Assembly (NCBI GenBank): GCA_963830545.1
Contig: CAWHMK010000001.1
Location: 2,666,001-2,730,000, forward strand
Source: DATGJX01 sp963830545
GTDB lineage: Bacteria; Vulcanimicrobiota; Vulcanimicrobiia; Vulcanimicrobiales; Vulcanimicrobiaceae
DNA: 64,000 nucleotides
Reading direction: 5' to 3'
In this document: piece after piece, positions 1 through 7,558 of the stretch
Numbering within the stretch: position 1 is the stretch's first letter
Layout: the number at the start of each line of letters is the position of its first letter
Translations under genes and position numbers: made by a program
The notes under the pieces: generated by a model
Told to the model about the DNA's origin: nothing
The model's database searches: none
Seen by the model: only the letters and a program-made list of their open reading frames with translations

Positions 1-852
1 GGGCCCGGCGAGCCCCACCGCCAGCAGAAGAAAAACCCAGCGCCGGCGCTGGCGTTCGGTCACCGCGCCTTGAACGTATGCAAGTACCAGCGTCGCGCCG
101 AGCAGTACGCCGATGAGGATGAACGCTGCCAGAAAACCCGAGCTGAGGACTTGCAGCGTGTGCTCCGAGCGGGAAAAGAGTTCGCCGGCAATGATGGCGG
201 CGACGGCGAGTAGCGCGGTGGCAACGGCGATCCGTGCGAGCGCGTATGGGAGCGGCTGCGCCGTGCCCGACGGAAATCGCGCCGCAAAGACTGCGGCAAA
301 CGCCGTGCCGAAAAGGAACAGCGCGATCGTCCCCATCTGCATGACCGCGAATGAAAGCAGCGGGGACGGCAGCACGCCGTTCGAAATCGCAATTGCCAAT
401 CCGTAACACCAAAGAAACGCGACGAGCGCGCGTACGGCTGCGTTGTCGGGCCGTCGCCATGCGAGCAGCGCCGCGATGAGCAGAAATGCCAACCGAATCG
501 CCGTCGTGCTCCAACCTATGGAGACGCGCTGCTGGCTCAGCGCCGCAAGCGTTACCGGATGCTTTCCGTTCACGTACACCGTGACGCGGTCTCCCGGGAC
601 AGCGTAAATCACACGCGCGCGCTGCATTGCCGATGCTCCGGCCGAAATCGTGTCGCCCCGGCGAATTCCCGCGTCCGCAGCGGCGGAATGCGGATCGACG
701 GCTGCAACACGATTGAGGCCGTACGTCGGCACCAGTCCGGTGAGATGCAACCCGTAGTCCTGGCGATCGGGAATCCGTAGTTCGTACAGAACGAAAGCGA
801 CGGCGGCCGCTATACAAAACAGCGCGGCCGCTCGCCAAACCGTCGGCGTCAT
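1..852 (-). CDS. Membrane protein with PDZ-like domain, cut by left window edge
   Basis: An open frame of 284 codons starts at ATG 852 and runs off the left edge without a stop. An N-terminal membrane helix (about residues 7-22) is followed by an extracytoplasmic segment resembling a PDZ fold: HLTGLVPTYG, then AADAGIRRGDTI, the usual ligand-loop and 'G-I-x-x-G-D' signature (about 33-95). From about residue 112 onward there are at least five hydrophobic helices. The order helix, PDZ, multi-helix core resembles the sensor half of some membrane histidine kinases, but the C-terminus is missing, so a kinase domain is only a possibility. The 3' end lies outside the window. Confidence 0.72.
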   Translation of the reverse strand, partial: MTPTVWRAAALFCIAAAVAFVLYELRIPDRQDYGLHLTGLVPTYGLNRVAAVDPHSAAADAGIRRGDTISAGASAMQRARVIYAVPGDRVTVYVNGKHPVTLAALSQQRVSIGWSTTAIRLAFLLIAALLAWRRPDNAAVRALVAFLWCYGLAIAISNGVLPSPLLSFAVMQMGTIALFLFGTAFAAVFAARFPSGTAQPLPYALARIAVATALLAVAAIIAGELFSRSEHTLQVLSSGFLAAFILIGVLLGATLVLAYVQGAVTERQRRRWVFLLLAVGLAGP

Positions 853-873
853 GCGGTGAGAATTACGGAATTT

Positions 874-1251
874 GCGGAGTACGCCTGTAAGCCGGATTCT
901 GTCCCCTTGCGGGTGACGGCCATCTCTCTGGGGCGTGCCTCACGGCGCGCCTCGGTGCGACTTGGCTCGTTCGGACGGGCAGTCCGGTTCCTTGCGGAAC
1001 GTATCGAGCGGTCTTGCTTCAGGTGGGGTTTACCCGAGCGCACGTCACCGTGCAGCTCCGTGAGCTCTTACCTCACGATTTCACCCTTGCCGCTTCGCGA
1101 ACGCGCGGTTTTCGCCACGGCCGGCAGCGGCGGTATGTTTCTGTGGCACTTTCCTTCGAGTTGCCCCGACAGGACGTTATCCTGCACCCTGCCCTGTGAA
1201 GCCCGGACTTTCCTCACCGCTCGCGCGGCGCGGCCGTCCGGCGTACTCCGC
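874..1251 (-). ncRNA. rnpB: RNase P RNA, bacterial type A
   Basis: This is the catalytic RNA that trims tRNA 5' leaders. On the minus strand the 5' part has GAGGAAAGTCCGGGCTTCAC followed by the GCAGGGTGC and GATAACGTCC segments, and the 3' end has ACAGAATCCGGCTTACAG, the conserved core of bacterial RNase P RNA. The termini pair perfectly over 12 bp (874-885 with 1240-1251), which forms helix P1 and sets both ends. The length of about 378 nt is normal for type A. Open frames crossing this interval on either strand are accidental. It lies next to two tRNA genes on the same strand. Confidence 0.96.
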
Positions 1252-1307
1252 GCGAAGCAGTGTACCACGGTGGCGGCGGTTCGTCGAACGTTGCCGTAGA
1301 AAAATTT

Positions 1308-1380
1308 TGGAGGCAAGGAGACTCGAACTCCTGACCCTTACGCTGCCAGCGTAATGCTCTACCAACTGAGCTATGCCCCC
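1308..1380 (-). tRNA. tRNA-Ala(GGC)
   Basis: A 73-nt cloverleaf without encoded CCA. The acceptor GGGGGCA pairs with TGCCTCC, the D-arm is AGCTCAGTTGGTAGAGC, the anticodon loop CTGGCAG gives anticodon GGC, and the T-arm contains GTTCGAGTC. It is followed closely by rnpB on the same strand. Confidence 0.96.
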
Positions 1381-1421
1381 CGGCGCGACCCGCCGTGCTT
1401 CCCGGCGCGCCGCGAACATCC

Positions 1422-1494
1422 TGGAGATGAGGGGACTCGAACCCCTGACATCCTGCTTGCAAAGCAGGCGCTCTACCAGCTGAGCTACATCCCC
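1422..1494 (-). tRNA. tRNA-Ala(TGC)
   Basis: A 73-nt cloverleaf. The acceptor GGGGATG pairs with CATCTCC, the anticodon stem-loop CTGCTTTGCAAGCAG gives TGC, and the T-arm has GTTCGAGTC. It sits 41 nt upstream of tRNA-Ala(GGC) on the same strand, so the two alanine isoacceptors are probably co-transcribed. Confidence 0.96.
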
Positions 1495-1626
1495 GCATTT
1501 ATCGACCGGCGCACGTTCGCAAGCCGCGGGTGAGGCACCTGCCCGCACCACGGACCCAATGTTCGGATGAGGGATTGCTATACGCGCGGCAATTCGCAGA
1601 TACTGAAGATCGGGAGGCGAGGACCC

Positions 1627-2373
1627 ATGATCCATGCGCTGCTGCTGGCGGCGATTGGTGCCATGCCGCCGTGTTGGAACGTCTTCGACGCCGCACTTCG
1701 TCACAGTGCAAGCGCCGCACATCCGCCATACGTTACGTACAGCGAACGCATCTCCGTGCTCGAGGACGGCGAGCCGCTCATGCTGAGCTTCGCCCACATC
1801 GATTACCGTGACGACGGCGTTGCGCGCGTTTCCGACGAGCGCTTCGATTACCAGCCGTTTCTCACGCGCCGCGAAGAGCCCGGGCCTCCGGAAATCGGAC
1901 CGTACGGCACGGGAAGAGAGATGTGGCTGCCCGACCCCGCAGGATTGAGAGTCATCGCGCAAGTGCGAACGTCGGGAAGCGTGACGTGCACGATTGCAGA
2001 TGAAGAAATCTACAAATCGCACGAAACGTATCACTTGGTTTTCACCAGTTCGGCTTCGGGACGTCCGGGCCTCAAAGCCCTCTGGATCGATACGCACACG
2101 CACGACGTCTGGAAACTGATCGTCAACGGCCCGGTCACGTTTCTGAGCGATTCCGGATCGACTCAGCAGTTCGCAGAATTCCAAGTGGAACTCGGGTATA
2201 CAGGTCCGTATCTGCTCGTAAACCACGTCGTGTGGAAATATGACGAGCGCCAATATTCGCAGCGCGCGCAATATTTCGGGGAGTATACGTTCAGCGACTA
2301 CGCGTTTCCGGCTATGCTGCCGGCGTCGTACTTCAGCGACGCGGCCGACGGGGCGGCCACGCCCCTCAAATAA
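1627..2373 (+). CDS. Secreted protein of unknown function
   Basis: A 248-residue protein. The start at 1627 was preferred over in-frame ATG 1567 because it follows GGGAGGCGAGGACC and puts a short hydrophobic leader (MIHALLLAAIGAM) at the N-terminus. The mature part is mixed alpha/beta without transmembrane helices and includes HTHTHDVWKLIVNG, as in periplasmic beta-rich proteins that bind or carry lipoproteins; I do not recognise a family. Its stop codon abuts the stop of the convergent gene at 2374. Confidence 0.75.
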   Translation: MIHALLLAAIGAMPPCWNVFDAALRHSASAAHPPYVTYSERISVLEDGEPLMLSFAHIDYRDDGVARVSDERFDYQPFLTRREEPGPPEIGPYGTGREMWLPDPAGLRVIAQVRTSGSVTCTIADEEIYKSHETYHLVFTSSASGRPGLKALWIDTHTHDVWKLIVNGPVTFLSDSGSTQQFAEFQVELGYTGPYLLVNHVVWKYDERQYSQRAQYFGEYTFSDYAFPAMLPASYFSDAADGAATPLK

Positions 2374-2895
2374 TTACTGAACGCAGGGATAGGCGACGAT
2401 ACTTTGCGGCAGCGCGACGGCTCCCGCGAACGGCGTACTGTGCGTGAGCACCCATGGAGAGGGCCACTCCGGATCCAAGTCGTTCGGCATCTGCAATTCC
2501 GGAAGCAGCTGCCCGTTGGGAGCCTTGATGCGAGGCAGCGACGTCGTCTGCACCCATGAGACCGGACGCCGGTAAAAGAGCATGTAGCCGTCCCGTGATC
2601 CGACGTAGTCGTAACCGTAGACGGAGAAGAGCGCGGCGATCTGCACGAGCGGCAGCTCGTCCGCGAAGGAGTGTCCGAATACGATCCGGTGGCGCGCACG
2701 CAGTGTCTGGAAATCGCTTTCCGCCAGGATGGGGTAGTACCAATGAAACGTGTGGAACGTCCCCTTCTCTTGCAAAGGCGCCGGACAGCCGTCAGCGCTC
2801 ACCGCGGGCGGCTGCGTTTTCGGTTGCGCAACCGCCGCGAGCCACACGCAGCCGGCCAAGGCCGCGGATATCGCCCAATGGACCGTGCGTTTCAT
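2374..2895 (-). CDS. Small secreted protein of unknown function
   Basis: A 173-residue protein with a clear signal peptide (basic MKR, then WAISAALAGCVWLAAVA, with likely cleavage near residue 24). The mature part has two cysteines and a Tyr/Trp-rich core (FHTFHWYYP, VYGYDYVGS). It is the last of four signal-peptide genes on this strand, 7 nt after its upstream neighbour, so probably one operon. No family is recognised. Confidence 0.78.
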   Translation of the reverse strand: MKRTVHWAISAALAGCVWLAAVAQPKTQPPAVSADGCPAPLQEKGTFHTFHWYYPILAESDFQTLRARHRIVFGHSFADELPLVQIAALFSVYGYDYVGSRDGYMLFYRRPVSWVQTTSLPRIKAPNGQLLPELQMPNDLDPEWPSPWVLTHSTPFAGAVALPQSIVAYPCVQ

Positions 2896-2902
2896 ATCGT
2901 CC

Positions 2903-3331
2903 TTATTGTACGGCTGAAAAGATGACGTTCGGATAGCCGCGGAATTTCACCCCGATCAGCGCGCATTGCATCGTTTTCATGCTGAGCGGAAAGGTGCCGT
3001 GCGACCACCGCCCGGTCATCGGTACGCCCTTCGCGAGCGTTACCGCGGAACCGGCCATATCCGCATAAGCTTTCACCGTTTCGCCCTGAGTGTTGACGAA
3101 CGTCAGGAGAAGACGCGCCTTTTCGATCGGAAGATTGGTGTGATCCTTCAGGCGGATGTCCGCGTCGAAGGCCGTGCTCTTGGCATTCCAATTGCACGAC
3201 TCCAACGTTACGGCGCCCGCCGGAAGCGGCGTGATCACGGGGGACGATGGCTGCGCTATTGCTGCTGCCCGGCAGAATGATAGCGCGATCGCCGCCGTAA
3301 TGCACGCCGCGTAGAACAGACCCGTTCGCAT
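2903..3331 (-). CDS. Small secreted protein of unknown function
   Basis: A 142-residue protein starting at ATG 3331, which overlaps the upstream TAA by one base (TAATG), suggesting translational coupling. A 15-codon-longer start exists but would move the signal peptide inward. The signal sequence MRTGLFYAACITAAIALSF is followed by a compact beta-rich domain with two cysteines (ESCNW near 46, QCALIG near 123), a likely disulfide, and a conserved-looking LTFVNTQGETVKAY strand pair of immunoglobulin-like character. Function unknown. Confidence 0.77.
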   Translation of the reverse strand: MRTGLFYAACITAAIALSFCRAAAIAQPSSPVITPLPAGAVTLESCNWNAKSTAFDADIRLKDHTNLPIEKARLLLTFVNTQGETVKAYADMAGSAVTLAKGVPMTGRWSHGTFPLSMKTMQCALIGVKFRGYPNVIFSAVQ

Positions 3332-4128
3332 TAGCGTTGGGCCAGCGCACGGGCCATTGCGATCGGACTCAGACAAGCCGCCTGCAACTCATTCAGTTGG
3401 CCGGCCAGAATCTTCGCGCGTGCTTTCGATACGGTTCCTTGGCGCAGGCCGTTCCTGATCGCCCGCGCAAGGTGGATCTGCTCCGCAGTCGCGCGTTCCG
3501 TAGGACGGCATGACGGCGCAGCGGGTGCCGGTTCGCGGTACACGACCAATTTCGGGACGGTCACCGTCTGGACGACCGGCGGCGAACTCACCGGCAGCTG
3601 CCCGACGGCGGGAGTGCTCGTCATGCTGACGTGTACGCCGACGCATGCCGCGGCGAGTTCCGGATACACCTTCGGATCCAGTGTGATGCCCGCTTTGGCA
3701 AAGTCCGCGCAGCGCTGAATGAGGGTAATCTGCGTGTCGAGTTGGTGCTGATGCAGAATTTCGCTCGAGAGCGCGGTGCAGTTCGTCTGTTGGCGTCCCC
3801 CCACGGGAAGCACGTATTGAAGCGTCGCGCCAACGCTGTTGTTGTTTGCGTTGGAAGCGGCCGCGTCGCCGCCGCCCACCGTGGTGTTGTTGTTGAACAG
3901 CCCAGCCGCAAGATACGGCGTTGCGCACTCGATTCCGACGCCGAATGAATTCATGCCGGCGTAGGAGTTGTTGACTTGCACGTTCGTGTTTTGCCCGACC
4001 GGGTTCGACACGCCGTTGTTCGTGCTTTGCGGACTGTTGACCGTCACCGGCGGCGCCTGCTGAGCGAGCGAGATCAGCGGAGGCCCTATGAGCGTGAGTG
4101 CCAGTGCGATCGTGCGGAATGTACGCAT
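3331..4128 (-). CDS. Secreted Asn/Gly-rich protein with helical C-terminal domain
   Basis: A 265-residue protein; start at ATG 4128 behind CTGGAGAGTAAC. The frame stays open upstream to 4485, but that extension is Arg-rich nonsense over another gene. A signal peptide (about 1-23, ending SLAQQ) leads into an Asn/Thr/Gly-rich stretch (about 25-105: NPVGQNTNVQVNNSYAGMN, FNNNTTVGGG, SNANNNSVG). A helical segment with two cysteines (QRCADFAKAGITLDPKVYPE) and a basic C-terminus follow. The low-complexity part resembles secreted fibre or biofilm matrix proteins; that role is inference. It is encoded 65 nt after a related Gly-rich gene. Confidence 0.76.
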   Translation of the reverse strand: MRTFRTIALALTLIGPPLISLAQQAPPVTVNSPQSTNNGVSNPVGQNTNVQVNNSYAGMNSFGVGIECATPYLAAGLFNNNTTVGGGDAAASNANNNSVGATLQYVLPVGGRQQTNCTALSSEILHQHQLDTQITLIQRCADFAKAGITLDPKVYPELAAACVGVHVSMTSTPAVGQLPVSSPPVVQTVTVPKLVVYREPAPAAPSCRPTERATAEQIHLARAIRNGLRQGTVSKARAKILAGQLNELQAACLSPIAMARALAQR

Positions 4129-4193
4129 GTTACTCTCCAGCATACGCATCGGCCCGGCGAGCGAGGAACGCCGGGCGATGCGTAAGCCCCATC

Positions 4194-4634
4194 CTAGAAG
4201 TTTGTGAAGGTTGCAGACGACGTCGTCACGCTGCTGGTCGTTTGCGTGCCGTTGAACTCTTGGTTCGTGACGTTGTGATCCGCGAAGTTCTGGTGCGTGT
4301 ACGACACTTCTCCGTTGCCGGAAAGCTGTGCGTAGCCCAGGCCGTCGCCGAACAGCGATCCGCCGGCGCCAAAGCCGCCTTCGCCCCAGTTGATGTTGCC
4401 GCCAATACCCTTTTGGCCGCCGCCGCCGACTTGCAGCTGCACGTCGCCGGAGAGCTGGAACACGTTCTGGTAGCCGTTGTCCCAATGGTTGTCCGTTTCG
4501 CAGATCGAGAGATGTCCGGCCGTCACGGTGTTGGAAACCGTGTTCGTTACGCCGACTTCGACCGCGAGCGCGGGCGCCATCGAGAGACCCAATAAGGAAA
4601 CTACGCTCGCCAATGCGAGAGCCTTGATTTTCAT
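4194..4634 (-). CDS. Secreted Gly/Asn/Thr-rich protein, possible surface fibre subunit
   Basis: A 146-residue protein, the first gene of the four-gene secreted run. Start at ATG 4634 with AAGGA about 10 nt upstream; two further in-frame ATGs upstream would precede the signal peptide. The signal peptide MKIKALALASVVSLLGLS ends at APALA. The mature protein is Gly- and Asn-rich (GGGGQKGIGGNINWGEGGFG), ends in Thr/Ser-rich TQTTSSVTTSSATFTNF, and has one cysteine. Composition and size recall self-assembling extracellular subunits such as curlin-type proteins, but I see no true curlin repeat, so function stays unassigned. Confidence 0.76.
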   Translation of the reverse strand: MKIKALALASVVSLLGLSMAPALAVEVGVTNTVSNTVTAGHLSICETDNHWDNGYQNVFQLSGDVQLQVGGGGQKGIGGNINWGEGGFGAGGSLFGDGLGYAQLSGNGEVSYTHQNFADHNVTNQEFNGTQTTSSVTTSSATFTNF

Positions 4635-4878
4635 ACTGAGCATCCTTTCGAGCACTTATACGCTCGTTATGGTGGTAAACGAACGGACTTTCACCCAGAC
4701 AGCGTTCGACCGAGCGGCATCCGTCTTTGGCGATAGTACCGGGTGGGCAAAAGCAAAACTAAAGCCGCCAGAACTTGCCTGCTAGGCGTTTGGGGGAGGC
4801 TCGCATGGAGGCATGAGGCTCAAGCGTGCGGCCGCCACGGACTAGGTTTTTCTAGTACAAATGGGGCGTGGGGTGCAA

Positions 4879-4906
4879 AGAAGCCCCGGCGCGCGCCGGG
4901 GCTTCT
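4879..4906 (-). terminator. Rho-independent terminator after tRNA-Ile
   Basis: A perfect 28-nt palindrome (14-bp arms, AGAAGCCCCGGCGC and its complement) lies just downstream of tRNA-Ile on the minus strand and is followed there by TTTGC. Confidence 0.7.
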
Positions 4907-4912
4907 CGATAC

Positions 4913-4989
4913 TGGTGGGCCATCCAAGGCTCGAACTTGGGACCTCATGCTTATCAAGCATGCGCTCTAACCAACTGAGCTAATGGCCC
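4913..4989 (-). tRNA. tRNA-Ile(GAT) with encoded CCA
   Basis: A 77-nt gene including genomic CCA at 4913-4915. The acceptor GGGCCAT pairs with ATGGCCC, the anticodon loop TTGATAA gives GAT, and the T-arm has GTTCGAGCC. It differs from the two alanine tRNAs, whose CCA is not encoded. Confidence 0.96.
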
Positions 4990-5049
4990 AACAAGTCCTC
5001 ATCTTAGCACATGCCGCAAGTCCCCCCTGCCGCGGCTCGTCGTACGACA

Positions 5050-5331
5050 TTAGATCATTGCGATGTACTTTTTTACGACCTCATCGTCGGCTTTCATTTG
5101 TGCGAGAATGAGATCCCGAGTGTTGTTGTATTCGCGGTCGAGCTCGGCCCGTTCGGCTGTTTGAAAGTCGTACTGCTGGCGCTGCTCCTGCAGCACGAGC
5201 TGTTCGCGCACTTGCTCTTCGCGCTGCGACTGGAGCATGTCTTCGAGCTGGCACGGTCGGATCGGCATCATCGGCGTTGTCAGCTGTTTTCGGCGTTTGG
5301 CCTGCGGGCCGTGCGGGGTCCATCCGGCCAC
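5050..5331 (-). CDS. Small coiled-coil protein, paralogue of the upstream gene
   Basis: About 93 residues. The C-terminal two thirds is a long charged helix (LEDMLQSQREEQVREQL through RDLILAQMKADDEVVKKYI). Its end closely matches that of the neighbouring 124-residue protein (RDVQMAQRKADNDITKKFI), so the two are paralogues. The start is unresolved: GTG 5331 opens this frame, but an ATG at 5353 overlapping the upstream stop (ATGA) lies in another frame, so a base error near 5270-5330 may hide the native N-terminus. It is the last gene of a four-gene cluster headed by a lytic transglycosylase. No signal peptide. Confidence 0.62.
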   Translation of the reverse strand: MAGWTPHGPQAKRRKQLTTPMMPIRPCQLEDMLQSQREEQVREQLVLQEQRQQYDFQTAERAELDREYNNTRDLILAQMKADDEVVKKYIAMI

Positions 5332-5349
5332 GCGCGATCGTTTCGAGCG

Positions 5350-5724
5350 TCATTCCGTAATCGATTGGATGAACTTCTTGGTGATGTCGTTGTCCGCTTT
5401 GCGCTGCGCCATCTGCACGTCGCGAAGTGTATTGACTTCGCGCATCTGTTCCGATTTTTCGTCCATCATCTCGTCGAACGCTTCGGACTGGACTTGCATC
5501 TGCTCTTGGTGGCGCATCTGCTCGCCGTACATCATGACTTGGAAGGTTTCGTCTTGCGCGTCGAGCGCGCCGATCGCTGTATTGCCGATGCCGCCCGCCA
5601 GATTTCCGGTCGTCGTTCCGCCGGCCGCGCCGGCCAGTCCCATCCCGGCAGCCATGAGCGGACTGCCGGTCATGAGATAGCCTTCGCCCGCCGACAGCAG
5701 GCCGCCCAAAATATTGAAACTCAT
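5350..5724 (-). CDS. Small protein with Gly/Ala-rich hydrophobic N-half and coiled-coil C-half
   Basis: A 124-residue protein. Residues 5-53 are Gly/Ala-rich and hydrophobic (LLSAGEGYLMTGSPLMAAGM, then GGTTTGNLAGGIGNTAIGAL), like a glycine-zipper or membrane-inserting segment. Residues 60-124 form an amphipathic, Met/Gln/Glu-rich coiled coil. The TGSPLMAAG motif recurs as TGNPAIAAG in the next gene upstream, and the C-terminus is shared with the gene downstream, so the protein bridges both. No Sec signal. The architecture (membrane-active N-half, coiled coil) is like secretion-system translocator or rod components, which is inference only. Confidence 0.72.
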   Translation of the reverse strand: MSFNILGGLLSAGEGYLMTGSPLMAAGMGLAGAAGGTTTGNLAGGIGNTAIGALDAQDETFQVMMYGEQMRHQEQMQVQSEAFDEMMDEKSEQMREVNTLRDVQMAQRKADNDITKKFIQSITE

Positions 5725-5735
5725 TGCGAACCCCG

Positions 5736-6050
5736 TTACTCCACGAGGTCCGCTTCAGTAACGCCGCCGTAGGGGTCGGATTGCGTGGGTTGGCCGTTCG
5801 AGTTCAACCCTGCGAGCTGCGCATACGAATAAACGTTCTGCGAGCTGCCGGGATTGAGGCTGGCGCTCATTTCATCGAGAAGGGGATCGAAGGTTGGAAC
5901 GGACTGGCTCTGCGTGTTACCGCTGCCGCCGTTTCCGGCGAGGCACGCAACGGCGCCGGCGCCGGCCGCGATCGCCGGATTGCCGGTTTCCACCAGCGTT
6001 TCCAAGCCCGTCGTAATGCCTTTGACGATGCCCCCAAGACTTAAATTCAT
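5736..6050 (-). CDS. Small Gly-rich protein sharing the TG-x-P-x2-AAG motif
   Basis: A 104-residue protein starting at ATG 6050 behind GGAGCAGTCT. The N-half (LGGIVKGITTGLETLVETGN, PAIAAGAGAVACLAGNGG) parallels residues 8-35 of the 124-residue neighbour. The C-half is polar (Ser/Asn/Gln-rich, DPLLDEMSASLNPGSSQNVY) and ends acidic (GGVTEADLVE). It lacks a classical signal peptide. Position 11 nt before the next gene and the shared motif suggest the products act in one assembly. Function unknown. Confidence 0.7.
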   Translation of the reverse strand: MNLSLGGIVKGITTGLETLVETGNPAIAAGAGAVACLAGNGGSGNTQSQSVPTFDPLLDEMSASLNPGSSQNVYSYAQLAGLNSNGQPTQSDPYGGVTEADLVE

Positions 6051-6099
6051 AGACTGCTCCTTCGAAAAAGCGTTCTGTGCGCCATCATGCGCGTGCGGT

Positions 6100-6768
6100 T
6101 CAATCGCTGGAGTCGCCGTCCGGATCGACCAGCGACGCGAAATCGATTTGCTCCCGGGACGGCGAGGATCGCGCCGGCGGCGGTTGTTGCTGTGCGGGCG
6201 GTGATGGCGGCGCGGACGGCGGCCTAAGCGATGCAAACATCGAGAGCGCGTTCACGCTTTGCTGCTCTTGCGGGCTCTCCGCGGCGAGTGCGTCGGTCAG
6301 CGTTTGCGCCGAGATTCCCGTGAGGGCGGCGTAATGCCGCAGAACCGAATCGGCGTATCCCAGGCGCCGGCCGTCCTGCCACGGCGTTATAGTGCCGGTC
6401 GCGTCGGGCCGGCCGGAATTGTACGCGGAAAGCGCTTTTCGAACGTCTCCGCCGTACTGCTTGAGCAGACCGGCGAGCATCCCGGCGGCGTAGTCCGCGT
6501 TTGCCTGAGGCTGCATCGCCGCTGCGGACCGCGCAAAGGTGTGATAACGGTCGTCGATTTGGAAGATACCGCGGCCGTGGCCGCCGTCGCCTACGACGTT
6601 TCGGCCGGAATTGCTGCCGGGACCGCCGGTTTCTTGCGCCGCCACGGCGGCGAGCAGCCGCGGGTCGAGGCCGTGCTCGCGGGCGGCGCTGGTGATTTCC
6701 GGCGCGAAAGCGACTCCTTGGCGGGCAAGCGCCTGGGCGGTCTGCGAAATGTTCGAGATCGTAGTCAT
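6100..6768 (-). CDS. Lytic transglycosylase (SLT domain) without signal peptide
   Basis: A 222-residue protein; residues about 22-145 form a lysozyme-like SLT fold. The catalytic glutamate is E46 (AAQETGGPGS), the fold motif is GRGIFQID (66-72) and the AYNSG motif is at 115-119, all as in family 1 lytic transglycosylases that cleave peptidoglycan. The N-terminus (MTTISNISQTAQALARQGV) has no Sec signal or lipobox. A proline-rich linker (about 180-200) leads to an acidic tail. Transglycosylases without signal peptides are often delivered by the secretion machine or pilus they serve. It heads a tight four-gene cluster with three small related proteins. Confidence 0.82.
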   Translation of the reverse strand: MTTISNISQTAQALARQGVAFAPEITSAAREHGLDPRLLAAVAAQETGGPGSNSGRNVVGDGGHGRGIFQIDDRYHTFARSAAAMQPQANADYAAGMLAGLLKQYGGDVRKALSAYNSGRPDATGTITPWQDGRRLGYADSVLRHYAALTGISAQTLTDALAAESPQEQQSVNALSMFASLRPPSAPPSPPAQQQPPPARSSPSREQIDFASLVDPDGDSSD

Positions 6769-6875
6769 CGCCGCGTGCCTTCACGCCGACAGCGGTGTTT
6801 GACAACCCGCTTCCCCGGGGTCTACAATGTCTCGGGTTTAGAAGGCTCCCAAACCGGGCGGCCTTCCTCTATGTT

Positions 6876-7344
6876 ATGGGTTCTTCGTACAAGGTCGATA
6901 TCGGTGCCCTCCTTGCCGGGGGGCGTCAGCGTCTGTCGCTGGATCAGCAGGTTGCCGCTCGAACCGTTCGAGGGGGTGACCTTCCCCGAGCCGGCGCGAG
7001 TGCAACTCGACGTGCGTTCGTCCGGAGAAGTGCTCGAGATTGCCGGTACGATCGACGTGGAAGCCCATGGCACGTGCGATCGATGCTTGAACGAGGTCGA
7101 ACGTGGAATGCACGTGGACGTCGACGAACAGCTGGCTGCGGACGCGGACGCGCAAACGGATCCGTTCGGAGAAAGCAACGTGCTGACGGCTGACCGTCTG
7201 GACGTAAGAGACCTGGCAACGCAAGTCGTGTGCAGCACCATACCGCTCGGCCTGCTGTGCGCGGAAGATTGCAAGGGCATATGCCCGGGTTGCGGCGAGA
7301 ACAAAAACACGGGCGCGTGTACGTGCGAGCCCACGGAGAAATAG
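6876..7344 (+). CDS. yceD: YceD/DUF177 family protein (frameshifted)
   Basis: A protein of about 155 residues related to 23S rRNA accumulation protein YceD. ATG 6876 starts MGSSYKVDIGALLAGGRQ, the family's N-terminus, and from about 6950 the match moves to a second frame (PLEPFEGVTFPEPARVQL onward). Dropping one T in GTTGCC near 6950 joins the halves and makes the span 156 codons. The C-half has the family motif CDRCL near residue 68 and a C-terminal cysteine cluster (LCAEDCKGICPGCGEN) that could bind zinc. It lies directly before rpmF, the usual arrangement. A single-base sequence error is the likely cause of the break. Confidence 0.83.
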
Positions 7345-7348
7345 AACA

Positions 7349-7555
7349 GTGGCGAACCTGAAGTGGAAAACTCCGCGCAGCAAGACGCGCAGCCGTCGCG
7401 CGGCAAACTGGAAATTGAACGCCGTCACGACCGTCGAGTGTCCGCAGTGTCACGCGCCGAAGCGCCCGCATTTCGTGTGCGAGCATTGCGGCACGTACGG
7501 CGGCCGGCAGGTCGTCGAAGTTAAGGATGAACACGCCGGGCATTCGCACGGCTAA
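7349..7555 (+). CDS. rpmF: 50S ribosomal protein L32
   Basis: A 68-residue protein with a GTG start 4 nt after the yceD stop. It has the L32 N-terminus (ANLKWKTPRSKTRSRRA) and a zinc ribbon with cysteines 31, 34, 44 and 47 (CPQC, CEHC). The C-terminal tail ends in a His-rich HAGHSHG. yceD-rpmF pairing is widespread; here fabH follows without plsX, and fabH begins 3 nt after the rpmF stop. Confidence 0.94.
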   Translation: MANLKWKTPRSKTRSRRAANWKLNAVTTVECPQCHAPKRPHFVCEHCGTYGGRQVVEVKDEHAGHSHG

Positions 7556-7558
7556 CCG

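Noticed and set aside
856..1299. 147-codon plus-strand frame and several other frames across 850-1316
   Set aside because: They cover RNase P RNA, whose conserved core and P1 pairing are unmistakable.
1177..2271. 364-codon minus-strand frame
   Set aside because: It runs through two tRNA genes and antisense to the secreted-protein gene; Arg-rich and without features.
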